Positions 55,986 through 64,000 of a stretch of DNA of 64,000 bases are shown piece by piece (positions within the stretch are counted from its first letter, which is position 1; each line of letters starts with the position of its first letter). The position numbers were made by a program, and so were the translations under genes. Source of the DNA: Capsulimonas corticalis (GTDB lineage: Bacteria > Armatimonadota > Armatimonadia > Armatimonadales > Capsulimonadaceae). Location: positions 4,092,001 through 4,156,000 of the forward strand of contig NZ_AP025739.1 of assembly GCF_003574315.2 (NCBI RefSeq), in the 5' to 3' direction. Below the pieces are notes generated by a model, which searched no databases, had not been told where the DNA came from, and worked only from the letters and a program-made list of their open reading frames with translations.

Positions 55986-56002
55986 GCCGCCGTAATCCCT
56001 CT

Positions 56003-56036
56003 CAGCCCCGCAGAATGGTCTGCGGGGCTGATTTTG
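56003..56036 (+). terminator. Terminator of the branched-chain cluster
   Basis: CAGCCCCGCAGA and TCTGCGGGGCTG (12-bp perfect stem, 4-base loop), followed by ATTTTG. It closes the cimA transcript. Confidence 0.88.
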
Positions 56037-56064
56037 TATCGAGGGCGTTTTTTAAGGACAAATC

Positions 56065-56898
56065 ATGAGCAAAGATTCGCTGGGCGACCGCATGAAGGGC
56101 TACTACGAAAACCGAACGCGGGTTTATCTGCCGCGCCGGACATACACCATTCTTCGCGTGGACGGCAAGAGCTTTCACACTTATACGCGCGACTGTGAGC
56201 GGCCCTTCGACACGCGTCTGATGGAGGATATGGACCAGACGGCGCTGGCGCTTTGTAAGGGAATCGAAGGCGCACAATTTGCCTATGTGCAGTCCGATGA
56301 GATCAGCGTTCTTCTCACGGATTTTGGGCAATTACAGACGCAGGCTTGGTTTGACGGCAACGTGCAGAAGCTCGCGTCGATCTCCGCATCCATGGCCGCC
56401 GCGCATTTCAACGCCGCGCGCTGGCGCCGTCTGGCGTCCGCCGGCGGCGACGATCCGCTGGCCGGCGCTCCGATTGCCTACTTCGACAGCCGCGCATTCA
56501 CGATCCCCGATCCCGTGGAGGTGGAGAACTACTTCGTCTGGCGCGGGCAGGACGCTACTCGTAACTCCATCTCGATGACCGCGCACGCAAATTTCGACCA
56601 TGATCTGCTGCAAGGAAGGACATCGGATGAGCTCCAGGAGCTGCTGTGGAAGCACAAAGGGATCAATTGGAACGATATGCCCGGCGGTTTTAAGCGCGGA
56701 CGATGCGTCGTCAACAACCGTGTCAAAGAGGATGTCGTCTACACCGACAAACGTACTGGAGAGGAGCATGTGGCGCTCGGCGTGGAGCGAAATGTCTGGG
56801 AGATTGTGACGCCGCCCATCTTCACGCAGGACCGCGCCTGGCTTCAGTCGCATGTCCCGCGCCATGGAGGTAGTGAAACGTTTAACATTTCAATTTAG
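56065..56898 (+). CDS. Thg1-like 3'-5' nucleotide polymerase
   Basis: 277 residues. The Thg1 catalytic core is visible: metal-binding Asp33-Gly34 in ILRVDGKSFHTYTR, Asp78-Glu79 in YVQSDEISVLL, then FDSRAFTIP and VWRGQDATRNSISM. Eukaryotic Thg1 adds G-1 to tRNA-His; bacterial and archaeal Thg1-like proteins can repair truncated tRNA 5' ends by templated 3'-5' addition. Its C-terminal region (MPGGFKRGRCVV) is also typical. Next to the tRNA-Arg gene. The role in this organism is not known; bacterial members are scattered and may be gained by transfer. Confidence 0.93.
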   Translation: MSKDSLGDRMKGYYENRTRVYLPRRTYTILRVDGKSFHTYTRDCERPFDTRLMEDMDQTALALCKGIEGAQFAYVQSDEISVLLTDFGQLQTQAWFDGNVQKLASISASMAAAHFNAARWRRLASAGGDDPLAGAPIAYFDSRAFTIPDPVEVENYFVWRGQDATRNSISMTAHANFDHDLLQGRTSDELQELLWKHKGINWNDMPGGFKRGRCVVNNRVKEDVVYTDKRTGEEHVALGVERNVWEIVTPPIFTQDRAWLQSHVPRHGGSETFNISI

Positions 56899-56910
56899 TG
56901 TCTGAAAAGT

Positions 56911-56939
56911 TTGACATCGCATGTTCGGTATGCTATAAT
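56911..56939 (+). promoter_or_regulatory. Consensus promoter of tRNA-Arg
   Basis: TTGACA (56911-56916), 17-base spacer, TATAAT (56934-56939): perfect consensus. The tRNA starts 30 bases after the -10. Confidence 0.9.
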
Positions 56940-56969
56940 TAGCCGGCTCGTAACTAATAGCCGTTTTGT

Positions 56970-57045
56970 GCGCCGGTAGCTCAGTGGATAGAGCATCAGT
57001 CTTCGGAACTGAGGGCCGGGGGTTCGAATCCCTCCCGGCGCACCA
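56970..57045 (+). tRNA. tRNA-Arg (anticodon TCG)
   Basis: 76 bases with encoded CCA. Acceptor GCGCCGG/CCGGCGC, normal D-arm, anticodon arm TCAGT-CTTCGGA-ACTGA giving anticodon TCG, T-arm GGGGGTTCGAATCCCTC. All stems pair correctly. Confidence 0.96.
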
Positions 57046-57386
57046 AATTTTCCTTTAACGTTCGACGCGGGCCAGTTTGGCCGCCGCGCTCGCGCCGCGT
57101 GAGGCGAGGAGCGCCCGCTCCCGAGTCTCAAGACGATCTTTGCCTTCTAGAACCCGTCTTTCTCATGAGCGTAAAGCGATCAAAAGTTTCCATACGAATT
57201 TTCAATGTTCTATTGACAGGACAATCCGGAGCTTCTATAATTGGCAGGCGGCTCGCGCCTTATGGTATCTATCCCGTTAGCCTGATTACGAGAGACAGTC
57301 TTGTCTCGCAAAGATATATTTGCTGTTAGCCTCAGTCGCCAATATCATATTTGCGACTAATTCACATCAGGAGCCGATCGAAAACT
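57046..57386 (+). promoter_or_regulatory. Promoter and leader of the sugar ABC operon
   Basis: In this 341-base gap the only clear signal is TTGACA (57213-57218) with TATAAT (57236-57241), spacer 17. The leader is about 140 bases and contains a small hairpin GAGACAGTCTTGTCTC and AGGAG 14 bases before the ATG. No ORF, tRNA or known riboswitch is recognised in the rest of the gap. Confidence 0.8.
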
Positions 57387-58409
57387 ATGGTTTGGGACAA
57401 AAAGCACACCTCAATGGTGCTCGCAGGATCGATCGCAATTGCGATGCTCGCCGGTTGTAATAAGGGGAACGAAACTGCGTCGCCGCCCGCGCCCGGCGCG
57501 CCGACTGCGCCGTCGGCGACGCCCAGCGGCGGAGCTGTTCCGCTGGCGTTCGTCACCAACAACGCTTCCGACTATTGGACTATCGCGCACAAGGGTGTTG
57601 ACGCGGCTTCCAAAGAGCTGCCAAACGTCAATGTACAGTTCGTAATGCCTGCGGACGGCACCGCCGCCACGCAGAAGAGCGATGTCGACGACCTGCTGGC
57701 CAAGGGTGTCAAGGGCATCGCGATCAGCCCGGTCGACCCGAATAACCAGATCCAGATGCTCAATGATGTCGCCAAGAAGACCATCCTGATCACCCAGGAC
57801 AGCGACGCCGCCACCAGCGATCGCGTCTGCTACATCGGCACCGACAACCACGCCGCCGGCCTGATGGCGGGCGGTCTGATCAAGGAAGCCATCCCGCAGG
57901 GCGGCAAGATTATGATGTTCGTCGGCGCGCGCGATGCGCAGAACGCCAAGGACCGCGAGACCGGTATCCGCGACGCTCTGAAAGGCTCGAACATCACGGT
58001 CGTGGACGTCCGCACCGACGACGCCGACCATGCGAAGGCGAAATCGAATGTCGCCGACGCCCTGGTCAAGACCCCGGACCTCGCGTGTCTGGTCGGCCTG
58101 TGGAGCTACAATGGCCCCGCCATCCTGAACGCCGTCAAGGACGCGCATAAGGTCGGACAGGTCAAGATCGTCTGCTTCGACGAAGAGGATGAGACGCTCG
58201 CGGGCGTCAAGGACGGCTCGATCTACGCCACCGTCGTCCAGCAGCCGTACCAGTTCGGCTACCAGGGCGTCAAGCTCCTGAACGATCTGGTCGCGGGCAA
58301 GAAGGACGGCATCCCCGCCGGCAAGCAGATCTTCATCCCGACCCAGGCGATCAAGAAGGACAACGTCGACGACTTCCAGGTCAAGCTGAACAAGCTGCGA
58401 GGCCGTTAG
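57387..58409 (+). CDS. Sugar ABC transporter substrate-binding lipoprotein
   Basis: 340 residues. Lipobox LAGC with Cys24 after a short hydrophobic signal. A Pro/Ala-rich linker leads to a periplasmic-binding protein of the RbsB/LacI family (AFVTNNASDYWTIAHKGVDAA..., KGIAISPVDPNNQ, YIGTDNHAAGLMAGGLI). It delivers a monosaccharide to the permease. First gene of a three-gene operon (binding protein, ATPase, permease). A strong hairpin separates it from the ATPase gene. Confidence 0.93.
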   Translation: MVWDKKHTSMVLAGSIAIAMLAGCNKGNETASPPAPGAPTAPSATPSGGAVPLAFVTNNASDYWTIAHKGVDAASKELPNVNVQFVMPADGTAATQKSDVDDLLAKGVKGIAISPVDPNNQIQMLNDVAKKTILITQDSDAATSDRVCYIGTDNHAAGLMAGGLIKEAIPQGGKIMMFVGARDAQNAKDRETGIRDALKGSNITVVDVRTDDADHAKAKSNVADALVKTPDLACLVGLWSYNGPAILNAVKDAHKVGQVKIVCFDEEDETLAGVKDGSIYATVVQQPYQFGYQGVKLLNDLVAGKKDGIPAGKQIFIPTQAIKKDNVDDFQVKLNKLRGR

Positions 58410-58456
58410 TAATATCGGATCACGCCTTCGTCGTGGTCGCCGGCGCCGCCGGAATG

Positions 58457-58484
58457 TGCGCCCGCGAGTGTTCTCGCGGGCGCA
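58457..58484 (+). repeat. Strong GC hairpin between binding-protein and ATPase genes
   Basis: TGCGCCCGCGAG and CTCGCGGGCGCA, a perfect 12-bp stem with a TGTT loop, ending immediately before the ATPase Shine-Dalgarno GAGGAG. Such hairpins often protect the 3' end of the binding-protein message and raise its level over the transporter subunits. Confidence 0.75.
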
Positions 58485-58496
58485 GAGGAGCAATGA

Positions 58497-60059
58497 ATGT
58501 CGAAATCCGAATCTCAGCCAGCCCCTATCCTTGAAATGAAAAGGGTTAGCAAGCGTTTTGCCGGCGTACAGGCGCTTCGTAACGTCAGTCTGGAGCTTTA
58601 TCCAGGCGAAGTGATTGCGCTCATCGGTGAAAACGGAGCCGGAAAATCGACGTTGATGAAGACTCTGGGCGGCGTCCACCAGCCCGACGAAGGCGAAATC
58701 CGCGTCAGCGGACAGGTCGTAAAGATCACAGGCGTCAAAGACTCAATCCGTTCGGGCATCAGCTTCATTCACCAGGAGCTGAACGTTCTGGACAACCTCG
58801 ATATCGCCGGCAACGTTTACCTCGGCCGAGAGCCGCTGACCGGCCCGCTGCGGCTCGTGGACACAGCGCGCATGGCGGCCGAGACACAGCCGTTTTTGGA
58901 TCAGCTGGGGCTCAACTTCTCCAGCCGAACCCCACTCAAAAGTCTTTCCCTCGCCCAGCAGCAGATGGTGGAGATCGCCAAGGCGCTTTCGCTGAACGCT
59001 CAGATCCTGATCATGGACGAACCGACGTCCAGTCTCACGCTTTCGGAGACGGATCGCCTGCTGACCGTGGTTGAGGAACTGCGCGCCAAGGGCGTCAGCA
59101 TTATTTATATTTCCCACCGCCTGGGCGAGATCATGCGCATCGCGGACCGCGTTGTCGGTCTGCGCGACGGCCAGAACGCCGGCGGCCTGAGCCGCGCCGA
59201 ACTGACGCATGACGCCATGGTCAAGCTGATGGTCGGGCGCGATCTGGACAAAACGCACCTCGCGCACGATACGTCGAACTTACCGGTTCGCTTCAGCGTG
59301 TCGGGCCTGCGCACCGGCAAGTATCCGAACAAGGAAGTCGCGTTCGAAATTCGGCGCGGCGAGATCCTGGGGATGGCCGGTCTCGTCGGCGCGGGACGCT
59401 CGGAGACCGCGCAGGCGATCTTTGGAATCGATAAATCCCAGGGCGGCGTTTTCACGCTGGACGGAAAAGTGCTCTCGATCAAGAGCGCGCAGGACGGCAT
59501 TCGCAATGGCATTTATCTGGTGCCCGAAGACCGACGCCGCTGCGGCCTGATCACCGACCTTCCGATCCGGAATAATATCACGCTTCCGGCGCTCAACCGC
59601 TTCTCCGTCGCCGGTCTCATCAATCGCGATAAAGAACGTACGTCGGCGCAGAAGGCAAGCAAAGCCCTGAATGTGAAGACGCCTACGGTGGAATTCCTCG
59701 CGAAGAACCTGTCGGGCGGAAACCAGCAGAAGGTCGTTCTGGCGAAGTGGCTCTCCCTGGAGCCGAAGCTGATGATCTTCGACGAGCCGACACGCGGCAT
59801 TGATGTCGGCGCGAAGGCTGAAATTTACGACTTGATGCGCAACCTCGCCAAAGAAGGCGTCGCAATTCTGATGATCAGCAGCGACATGGAAGAAGTGCTG
59901 AGTCTGAGCGACCGCGTGGCGGTTATGCACGAAGGCCGTATCACGGGAATTCTGCCCTTTGACAAGGCGTCCGAGGAGTCCATCATGCAATTTGCGGTCG
60001 GCGGCGAACGTCCGGCGACCGGAGCCCGTCCGCTGGACACAGGCGCGGCGGCAGTCTAA
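58497..60059 (+). CDS. Sugar ABC transporter ATP-binding protein (RbsA/XylG type)
   Basis: 520 residues with two ABC domains. First: Walker A GENGAGKST, signature LSLAQQQMVEIAKAL; second: the degenerate Walker A region GLVGAGRSETAQ and LSGGNQQKVVLAKWL, Walker B LMIFDEPTRGIDVGAK. GAGGAG precedes ATG 58497 at 6 bases. It drives uptake with the permease below. The exact sugar (ribose, xylose, galactose) is not evident. Confidence 0.95.
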   Translation: MSKSESQPAPILEMKRVSKRFAGVQALRNVSLELYPGEVIALIGENGAGKSTLMKTLGGVHQPDEGEIRVSGQVVKITGVKDSIRSGISFIHQELNVLDNLDIAGNVYLGREPLTGPLRLVDTARMAAETQPFLDQLGLNFSSRTPLKSLSLAQQQMVEIAKALSLNAQILIMDEPTSSLTLSETDRLLTVVEELRAKGVSIIYISHRLGEIMRIADRVVGLRDGQNAGGLSRAELTHDAMVKLMVGRDLDKTHLAHDTSNLPVRFSVSGLRTGKYPNKEVAFEIRRGEILGMAGLVGAGRSETAQAIFGIDKSQGGVFTLDGKVLSIKSAQDGIRNGIYLVPEDRRRCGLITDLPIRNNITLPALNRFSVAGLINRDKERTSAQKASKALNVKTPTVEFLAKNLSGGNQQKVVLAKWLSLEPKLMIFDEPTRGIDVGAKAEIYDLMRNLAKEGVAILMISSDMEEVLSLSDRVAVMHEGRITGILPFDKASEESIMQFAVGGERPATGARPLDTGAAAV

Positions 60060-60068
60060 GAGGAATCT

Positions 60069-61097
60069 ATGTTAACGAAAGCATCGACTGACACGACGCC
60101 GCGGCTGGCGACACCGACGGGATCCCCGCCGCGCCTGCCGATCAAAAGCGCCAGCAAAGAGCTCGGCATCTTTATCCTGCTGGTTGTTCTCTGCGTTGTC
60201 GCCAGTATTAAGAACCCGAATTTCGCTCATATCGACAACGTGCAGAACCTGTCGCGTTTGATCGGTCTGTTCGGAATTTTCAGCCTTGGCCTCGGCCTGA
60301 TCATTATCACGAGCGGTATCGACCTGACCGTCGGCTCGGTGTTCGCGCTCTCCGGCGTCATTCTCTCGATCATACTTACGGAAAAACATTGGAACCCCGT
60401 ACTTTCCGTATTTACGATTTTGGCGCTGACGATGGGGCTCGGTCTCATCCATGGGCTTCTGATAACAAAAATACCATTGCAGCCTTTCATTGTGACCCTT
60501 TGCGGTTTGCTATTCTATCGCGGTATCGCACGATTTATTGCCGGCGACGAGACCAAGGGGTTCGGGAACGCGCAGGGTTTTGAGGCCCTTCAGAAGCTCG
60601 CGACAGGCGATGTGGCCGGCGTTCCGATGCCGTTCGTTCTGCTGATGGTGTTTAGTTTGATTATGTGGGTGGTTCTGCACCGCTCCGTGTATGGCCGCCA
60701 TCTTTACGCGGTGGGACGCAACGAGGAAGCCGCGCGCTATTCGGGCATCAACTCTCAGCGTGTCATCATCACGACCTACGTGATCGCGGGTGTCCTGACC
60801 GGGTTCAGCGCCATCCTGTTCGCCTTCTACACGAACTCGATCTCGCCGTCCACCCACGGAAACTCTTACGAGCTGTACGGGATCGCCGCCGCCGTATTGG
60901 GCGGATGCAGCCTCCGAGGCGGCGAGGGGTCCATCCTGGGCATTTTGATCGGCGCCGCGCTGATCCAGGTCCTGCAAAATCTCGTCAACCTGCTGGGTAT
61001 CCCAAGCTCGCTGAACTTCGCCGTCATGGGCTCGGTTATACTCCTGGGCGTTATCGCCGACGAGCTCACCAAGCGCCGTGCGGCCAAGGTCAAATAG
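60069..61097 (+). CDS. Sugar ABC transporter permease (RbsC type)
   Basis: 342 residues, about eight membrane helices. The RbsC pattern SGIDLTVGSVFALSGV and, later, YAVGRNEEAARYSGI and YELYGIAAAVLGGCSLRGGEGS are conserved. It begins 9 bases after the ATPase stop. Terminator downstream at 61121. Confidence 0.95.
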   Translation: MLTKASTDTTPRLATPTGSPPRLPIKSASKELGIFILLVVLCVVASIKNPNFAHIDNVQNLSRLIGLFGIFSLGLGLIIITSGIDLTVGSVFALSGVILSIILTEKHWNPVLSVFTILALTMGLGLIHGLLITKIPLQPFIVTLCGLLFYRGIARFIAGDETKGFGNAQGFEALQKLATGDVAGVPMPFVLLMVFSLIMWVVLHRSVYGRHLYAVGRNEEAARYSGINSQRVIITTYVIAGVLTGFSAILFAFYTNSISPSTHGNSYELYGIAAAVLGGCSLRGGEGSILGILIGAALIQVLQNLVNLLGIPSSLNFAVMGSVILLGVIADELTKRRAAKVK

Positions 61098-61120
61098 TCC
61101 TTCCCGATCGTTTTACTCCC

Positions 61121-61151
61121 GCCCCGAGACCACATCGTCTCGGGGCTTTTT
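61121..61151 (+). terminator. Terminator of the sugar ABC operon
   Basis: GCCCCGAGAC and GTCTCGGGGC, 10-bp perfect stem, 6-base loop, then TTTTT. Confidence 0.93.
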
Positions 61152-61171
61152 CATGTCCGGAAGCAGTTCTC

Positions 61172-62107
61172 ATGACAACCCACGATCCCCAAAATATCTC
61201 ACGAACGCTGCGCAGTCCCCGGCTGAGCGTGGAGATCGACGTTCCTGGCGCGCGGTATCGAGGCTCGCGTTACGATTGGACAAGCTTCGTGAGGCAAGTG
61301 ACGCTCGATGGCGCCCACACGTTCTGCGGCGTGGAATCGCCGATTCCGGGGCAGGGCGACGGAGGGGTAGGGCTCTGCGGCGAGTTCGGGATCTTCACCG
61401 CGCTGGACTATGAAGCCGCCAAACCCGACGAGAAGTTCTCAAAGCTGGGCGTCGGCATGCTGACGCGGATTGACGAGGCCAGATATCAGTTCAGTCGCCC
61501 GTATGAGATTGAGCCGGCCATCATGGCGTCGACCTGGACCGAAGACTCCGTTTACCTTGTGATTGAGCATCACGATTGCCGTGGAACGGCCGCACGCTTA
61601 GAGAAGATAATCCGCGTGGAAGACAATCATCTGATCGTCGCCTCTCGATTGGTGAATACCGGCGCGGCCATACTGCGCACGGAAGAGTATGCACACAACT
61701 ATCTGGCGCTGGACGGCGCCCCGATCACTCCCGACTATTCGCTGTCCGCGCCAAGCGCCATTCGCGACATGCTGATCGCCCATCAAGCGGAGCGGGGAAG
61801 CTGGGGCGCGACCTGGACGGTCGATGAGAAGTCTCTCTTGCGCGCCAAAAGCCCCGCCGAAGGCGCATTCTATCTCCGCGCCGCGCCGCCGAATCACACG
61901 GCGCCTCCGCTGGCCGAAGCGGGAACCTATTGGGAGATCACAAACAATACGACGGGCCTGACCGTACGAGAAACGACCGACTTCCCCTGGTGGAACTTCG
62001 CCCTCTACGGGACAGAACATACCATCTGCCCCGAAGTCTTTATCCGCCTTAATGTCTCTCCCGGCCAGTATCAATCCTGGTCACGCCGCTATACTTTCAC
62101 GGACTAA
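61172..62107 (+). CDS. Galactose mutarotase-like protein
   Basis: 311 residues from ATG 61172. The all-beta architecture, with conserved charged/aromatic segments SRYDWTSFVRQVTLDG, GEFGIFTALDYE, TEEYAHNYLALDG and NFALYGTEHTICPEVFI, is like the galactose-mutarotase superfamily (aldose 1-epimerase-like or related sugar-binding enzymes). No signal peptide. It follows the sugar ABC operon after a terminator, so a role in processing imported sugar is likely but unproven. Confidence 0.65.
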   Translation: MTTHDPQNISRTLRSPRLSVEIDVPGARYRGSRYDWTSFVRQVTLDGAHTFCGVESPIPGQGDGGVGLCGEFGIFTALDYEAAKPDEKFSKLGVGMLTRIDEARYQFSRPYEIEPAIMASTWTEDSVYLVIEHHDCRGTAARLEKIIRVEDNHLIVASRLVNTGAAILRTEEYAHNYLALDGAPITPDYSLSAPSAIRDMLIAHQAERGSWGATWTVDEKSLLRAKSPAEGAFYLRAAPPNHTAPPLAEAGTYWEITNNTTGLTVRETTDFPWWNFALYGTEHTICPEVFIRLNVSPGQYQSWSRRYTFTD

Positions 62108-62253
62108 TGGTGATTGAAAATATGCGCTAGGATGAACTTCCTTTACGTAGAAATGCCGTCACCCGCATTTGCGTCCCACTGCTTTTGTCCAAGGAGATGA
62201 AAGAAGAACCGAGTCGGGAAGGCAACCAGTGTGGAGAGTGGTCCCACGCGGAG

Positions 62254-64000
62254 CTATAACCACTCTGGCGCCGGGGTTTCGCGCTCCTGTTCGAGCACGA
62301 TCGTCGTACCACTGGAGTCCGTGACGAGGTAGACGCGGTCACACGTTTCCAGAATCATTTTGAGACCGTGGCCGAGTGTCCCCTTGGTGCTGTAACCGCG
62401 AGCGAAGGCCGCTTTGTGCAAATTCATGGCCGCAATTCCGCTGCCGTAATCCTTCACTCTCACCTGTACTAGGCCGTTTTCGTTGAGTCGGACGGATGCC
62501 TCGCCGCCGCCTGCATGGACGATGGCGTTCATTCCCGCTTCACTGGCCGCGGTTACCAGATCGTCCTGCCGATCTTGGGCATATCCCGTATGCTGCGTCG
62601 CTTGCCGCACCAGGTGTCGCAGTTCCCGTAAGCCTTCGGTGGGAGTGAGGGAGAGATTTCCGACGACTTGCCCCACCGAAGCAGGTAAGCTCGCTTCGTC
62701 GAACGCCAAATTGAGCTTGCCGCCCGTGACGCTCGCAAGAACATCGCGAAGGATCGCTCGTTCTCGCTGGCGCGCATGCGCCGCTTCGACGGCTCCGCGT
62801 GTTTGAGAAACGGTGGTCTCTACAAGAGCGATTTCCTGCTCCGTCCAAATGCGCGCCTCGGTCGCCATCGCTACCACCAGGGCTGTCGTTTGGCCGTCGC
62901 GCTGGATCGGCGCGCGCACCATCGCTCGAATACCGGCTTTCTTGGCGGCGTCGTTGTTTGGCAGCAAAAATACGTCTTCAATAATATTTGTTTTATCTGA
63001 GAAATACTCCTCGTTTCGATTCGGGGCGTGTTCGGACATGCGATATCTGCCGGCCAGGGATGGGATACCCTCGCGGCGCCATTCGGGGCCGACGACGCTG
63101 TGATCGCTCTGCGGGTCGTAAGTGACGTAATAACAGCGATCCACATCCAGAGCCTGGCCAAGCGCTTCCGTTGTGGTTTCCATGACTTGCTGCGGATCGG
63201 CGGAGCTGCGGACAGTGCGTCCAATGCTGCTGGTCAGCAGGAGACGATGATATTCGGAGGTGATCTGCGCCTGCGCATCATGCAGGCTCGTGTCGTCACT
63301 CACAAACAGCATGAAACCGAGTACGGCGCCCGTGGCGTCCTTCTCAGGGACAAGGGTAGTGCGGACAAACCGGCGCCCCGCGCCGGCGTATTGCATCGTC
63401 ATATCGTAGGTCACGATGTTACCGGAGAGAGCGGACTCTAAATGATGGCTGATCGAGTGGTAAGCCGAATCTCCGATGACTTCCCGGACTTCTTTGCCAT
63501 ACAGGTCAGCCGCGTTGACGCCAAACCACTCGGTGTATGTGCGGTTGTTGAAACGGTAGCGCCGATCCGCGCTGACATACGCAATCAGCAGCGGAGAGTT
63601 GTCCGCAATCAGGCGTAGGCGTTCCGCAGCAATCGCGCGGTCTTCGATGAATATGGATGGAGCCTGCGGGTTGTCAAGGCTGGACAGAATGCTCCTGGGG
63701 AGCTCCGCTTCTTCCTGGTTCACGGCTGCATCGCGACGCACAAGCAGTATCGCCACGTCGTCACGGAAATTGCCGCTTGCAAATAGGCTCACCTCATTGA
63801 CCAATCGTTCGGCTTGCGACTGGACATCCGCCTCCGCAGGCAGCGCATTCAAAAGCCTCATCAATCCATCCAGCCCAAATAGGTTGAGGCGATTTGGCCC
63901 CGCTTCGGAGAGGCCGTCTGTGTACAGAAGCAGTTCATCTCCCGCCAGAAGCGTAACTTTCTGGTCCCGATATGCCGACTGCTCGGCCATTCCTAGTGGC
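62254..64000 (-). CDS. PP2C-PAS-GAF-HATPase regulator, 5' end cut by the window
   Basis: The frame runs past base 64000 without a stop; upstream codons complete PLGM, the usual start of the PP2C motif before GDELLLYTDGLSEA, so the true start is outside. Visible parts in order from the right edge: the C-terminal half of a PP2C phosphatase (to about residue 90, RDDVAILLV), a PAS domain (about 120-230), a GAF domain (about 250-400) and a C-terminal HATPase of the RsbW class (AASEAGMNAIVHAGGG, DYGSGI, GTLGHGLKMI). The last 160 residues are homologous to the C-terminus of the REC-HATPase protein at 16433. A combined phosphatase-kinase switch in partner switching is likely. Confidence 0.9.
   Translation of the reverse strand, partial: PLGMAEQSAYRDQKVTLLAGDELLLYTDGLSEAGPNRLNLFGLDGLMRLLNALPAEADVQSQAERLVNEVSLFASGNFRDDVAILLVRRDAAVNQEEAELPRSILSSLDNPQAPSIFIEDRAIAAERLRLIADNSPLLIAYVSADRRYRFNNRTYTEWFGVNAADLYGKEVREVIGDSAYHSISHHLESALSGNIVTYDMTMQYAGAGRRFVRTTLVPEKDATGAVLGFMLFVSDDTSLHDAQAQITSEYHRLLLTSSIGRTVRSSADPQQVMETTTEALGQALDVDRCYYVTYDPQSDHSVVGPEWRREGIPSLAGRYRMSEHAPNRNEEYFSDKTNIIEDVFLLPNNDAAKKAGIRAMVRAPIQRDGQTTALVVAMATEARIWTEQEIALVETTVSQTRGAVEAAHARQRERAILRDVLASVTGGKLNLAFDEASLPASVGQVVGNLSLTPTEGLRELRHLVRQATQHTGYAQDRQDDLVTAASEAGMNAIVHAGGGEASVRLNENGLVQVRVKDYGSGIAAMNLHKAAFARGYSTKGTLGHGLKMILETCDRVYLVTDSSGTTIVLEQERETPAPEWL

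Noticed and set aside
62108-62253. Gap between the mutarotase-like gene and the last gene
   Set aside because: No promoter, hairpin or ORF could be supported in these 146 bases.

Overview
The window is a GC-rich (roughly 60-65 percent) bacterial chromosome segment, densely packed, with no phage, plasmid or CRISPR content. kdsD and kdsC imply a Kdo-containing outer membrane (a diderm). In contrast, a T-box leader on ilvB and several perfect or near-perfect TTGACA-17-TATAAT promoters recall Terrabacteria. Together with the giant soluble HAMP-array kinase, a DUF1680 glycosidase and abundant intergenic palindromes, this fits Armatimonadota (a Capsulimonas-like soil bacterium). That assignment is inference from gene content, not a database match.

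Layout. 1-8.0 kb: a truncated secreted protein, a HAD phosphatase, an UlaG-like hydrolase, a CelD-like acyltransferase / TM protein / GT2 trio, an M3 oligopeptidase and a VanW protein. 8.1-17.5 kb: a PII protein, then a signalling cluster of a 2157-residue HAMP-array hybrid kinase, a REC-PP2C phosphatase and a REC-HATPase protein, which looks like a phosphorelay into partner switching. 17.5-23.7 kb: kdsD, an inserted palindromic element, kdsC, a metallophosphoesterase and two polytopic GT39-like proteins. 23.7-28.6 kb: an irregular tRNA-Glu, pyk, an FtsB-like protein, RNase G, L21 and L27. 28.6-35.4 kb: asparaginase-like hydrolase / MFS / ferredoxin operon (minus), a BI-1 protein, pyrF, a DUF5666-like protein and ald. 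35.5-39.3 kb: an FtsX-type ABC exporter with an esterase, two small unknown proteins (one with its start codon in a hairpin) and an orphan promoter-terminator RNA candidate. 39.3-46.0 kb: two secreted glycosidases divergent from an AraC regulator, and a polysaccharide deacetylase lipoprotein. 46.0-56.0 kb: a branched-chain amino acid cluster (ilvB, ilvN, ilvC, leuA, leuB, cimA) opened by a T-box and closed by an isoleucine-rich leader peptide with a terminator before cimA; a second PII gene lies inside it. 56.0-64.0 kb: a Thg1-like polymerase, tRNA-Arg, a sugar ABC transporter, a mutarotase-like protein and a truncated PP2C-PAS-GAF-HATPase regulator.

The most interesting features are regulatory and structural rather than new enzymes: two unrelated amino-acid-sensing leaders in one pathway cluster, three families of long intergenic palindromes (one apparently inserted with a 12-bp duplication that split a kdsD/kdsC overlap, one with compensatory changes in its hairpins), a start codon buried in a 15-bp stem, an irregular tRNA-Glu, two genes whose best start appears to be ATC, and a 276-bp in-frame tandem array coding for HAMP modules.
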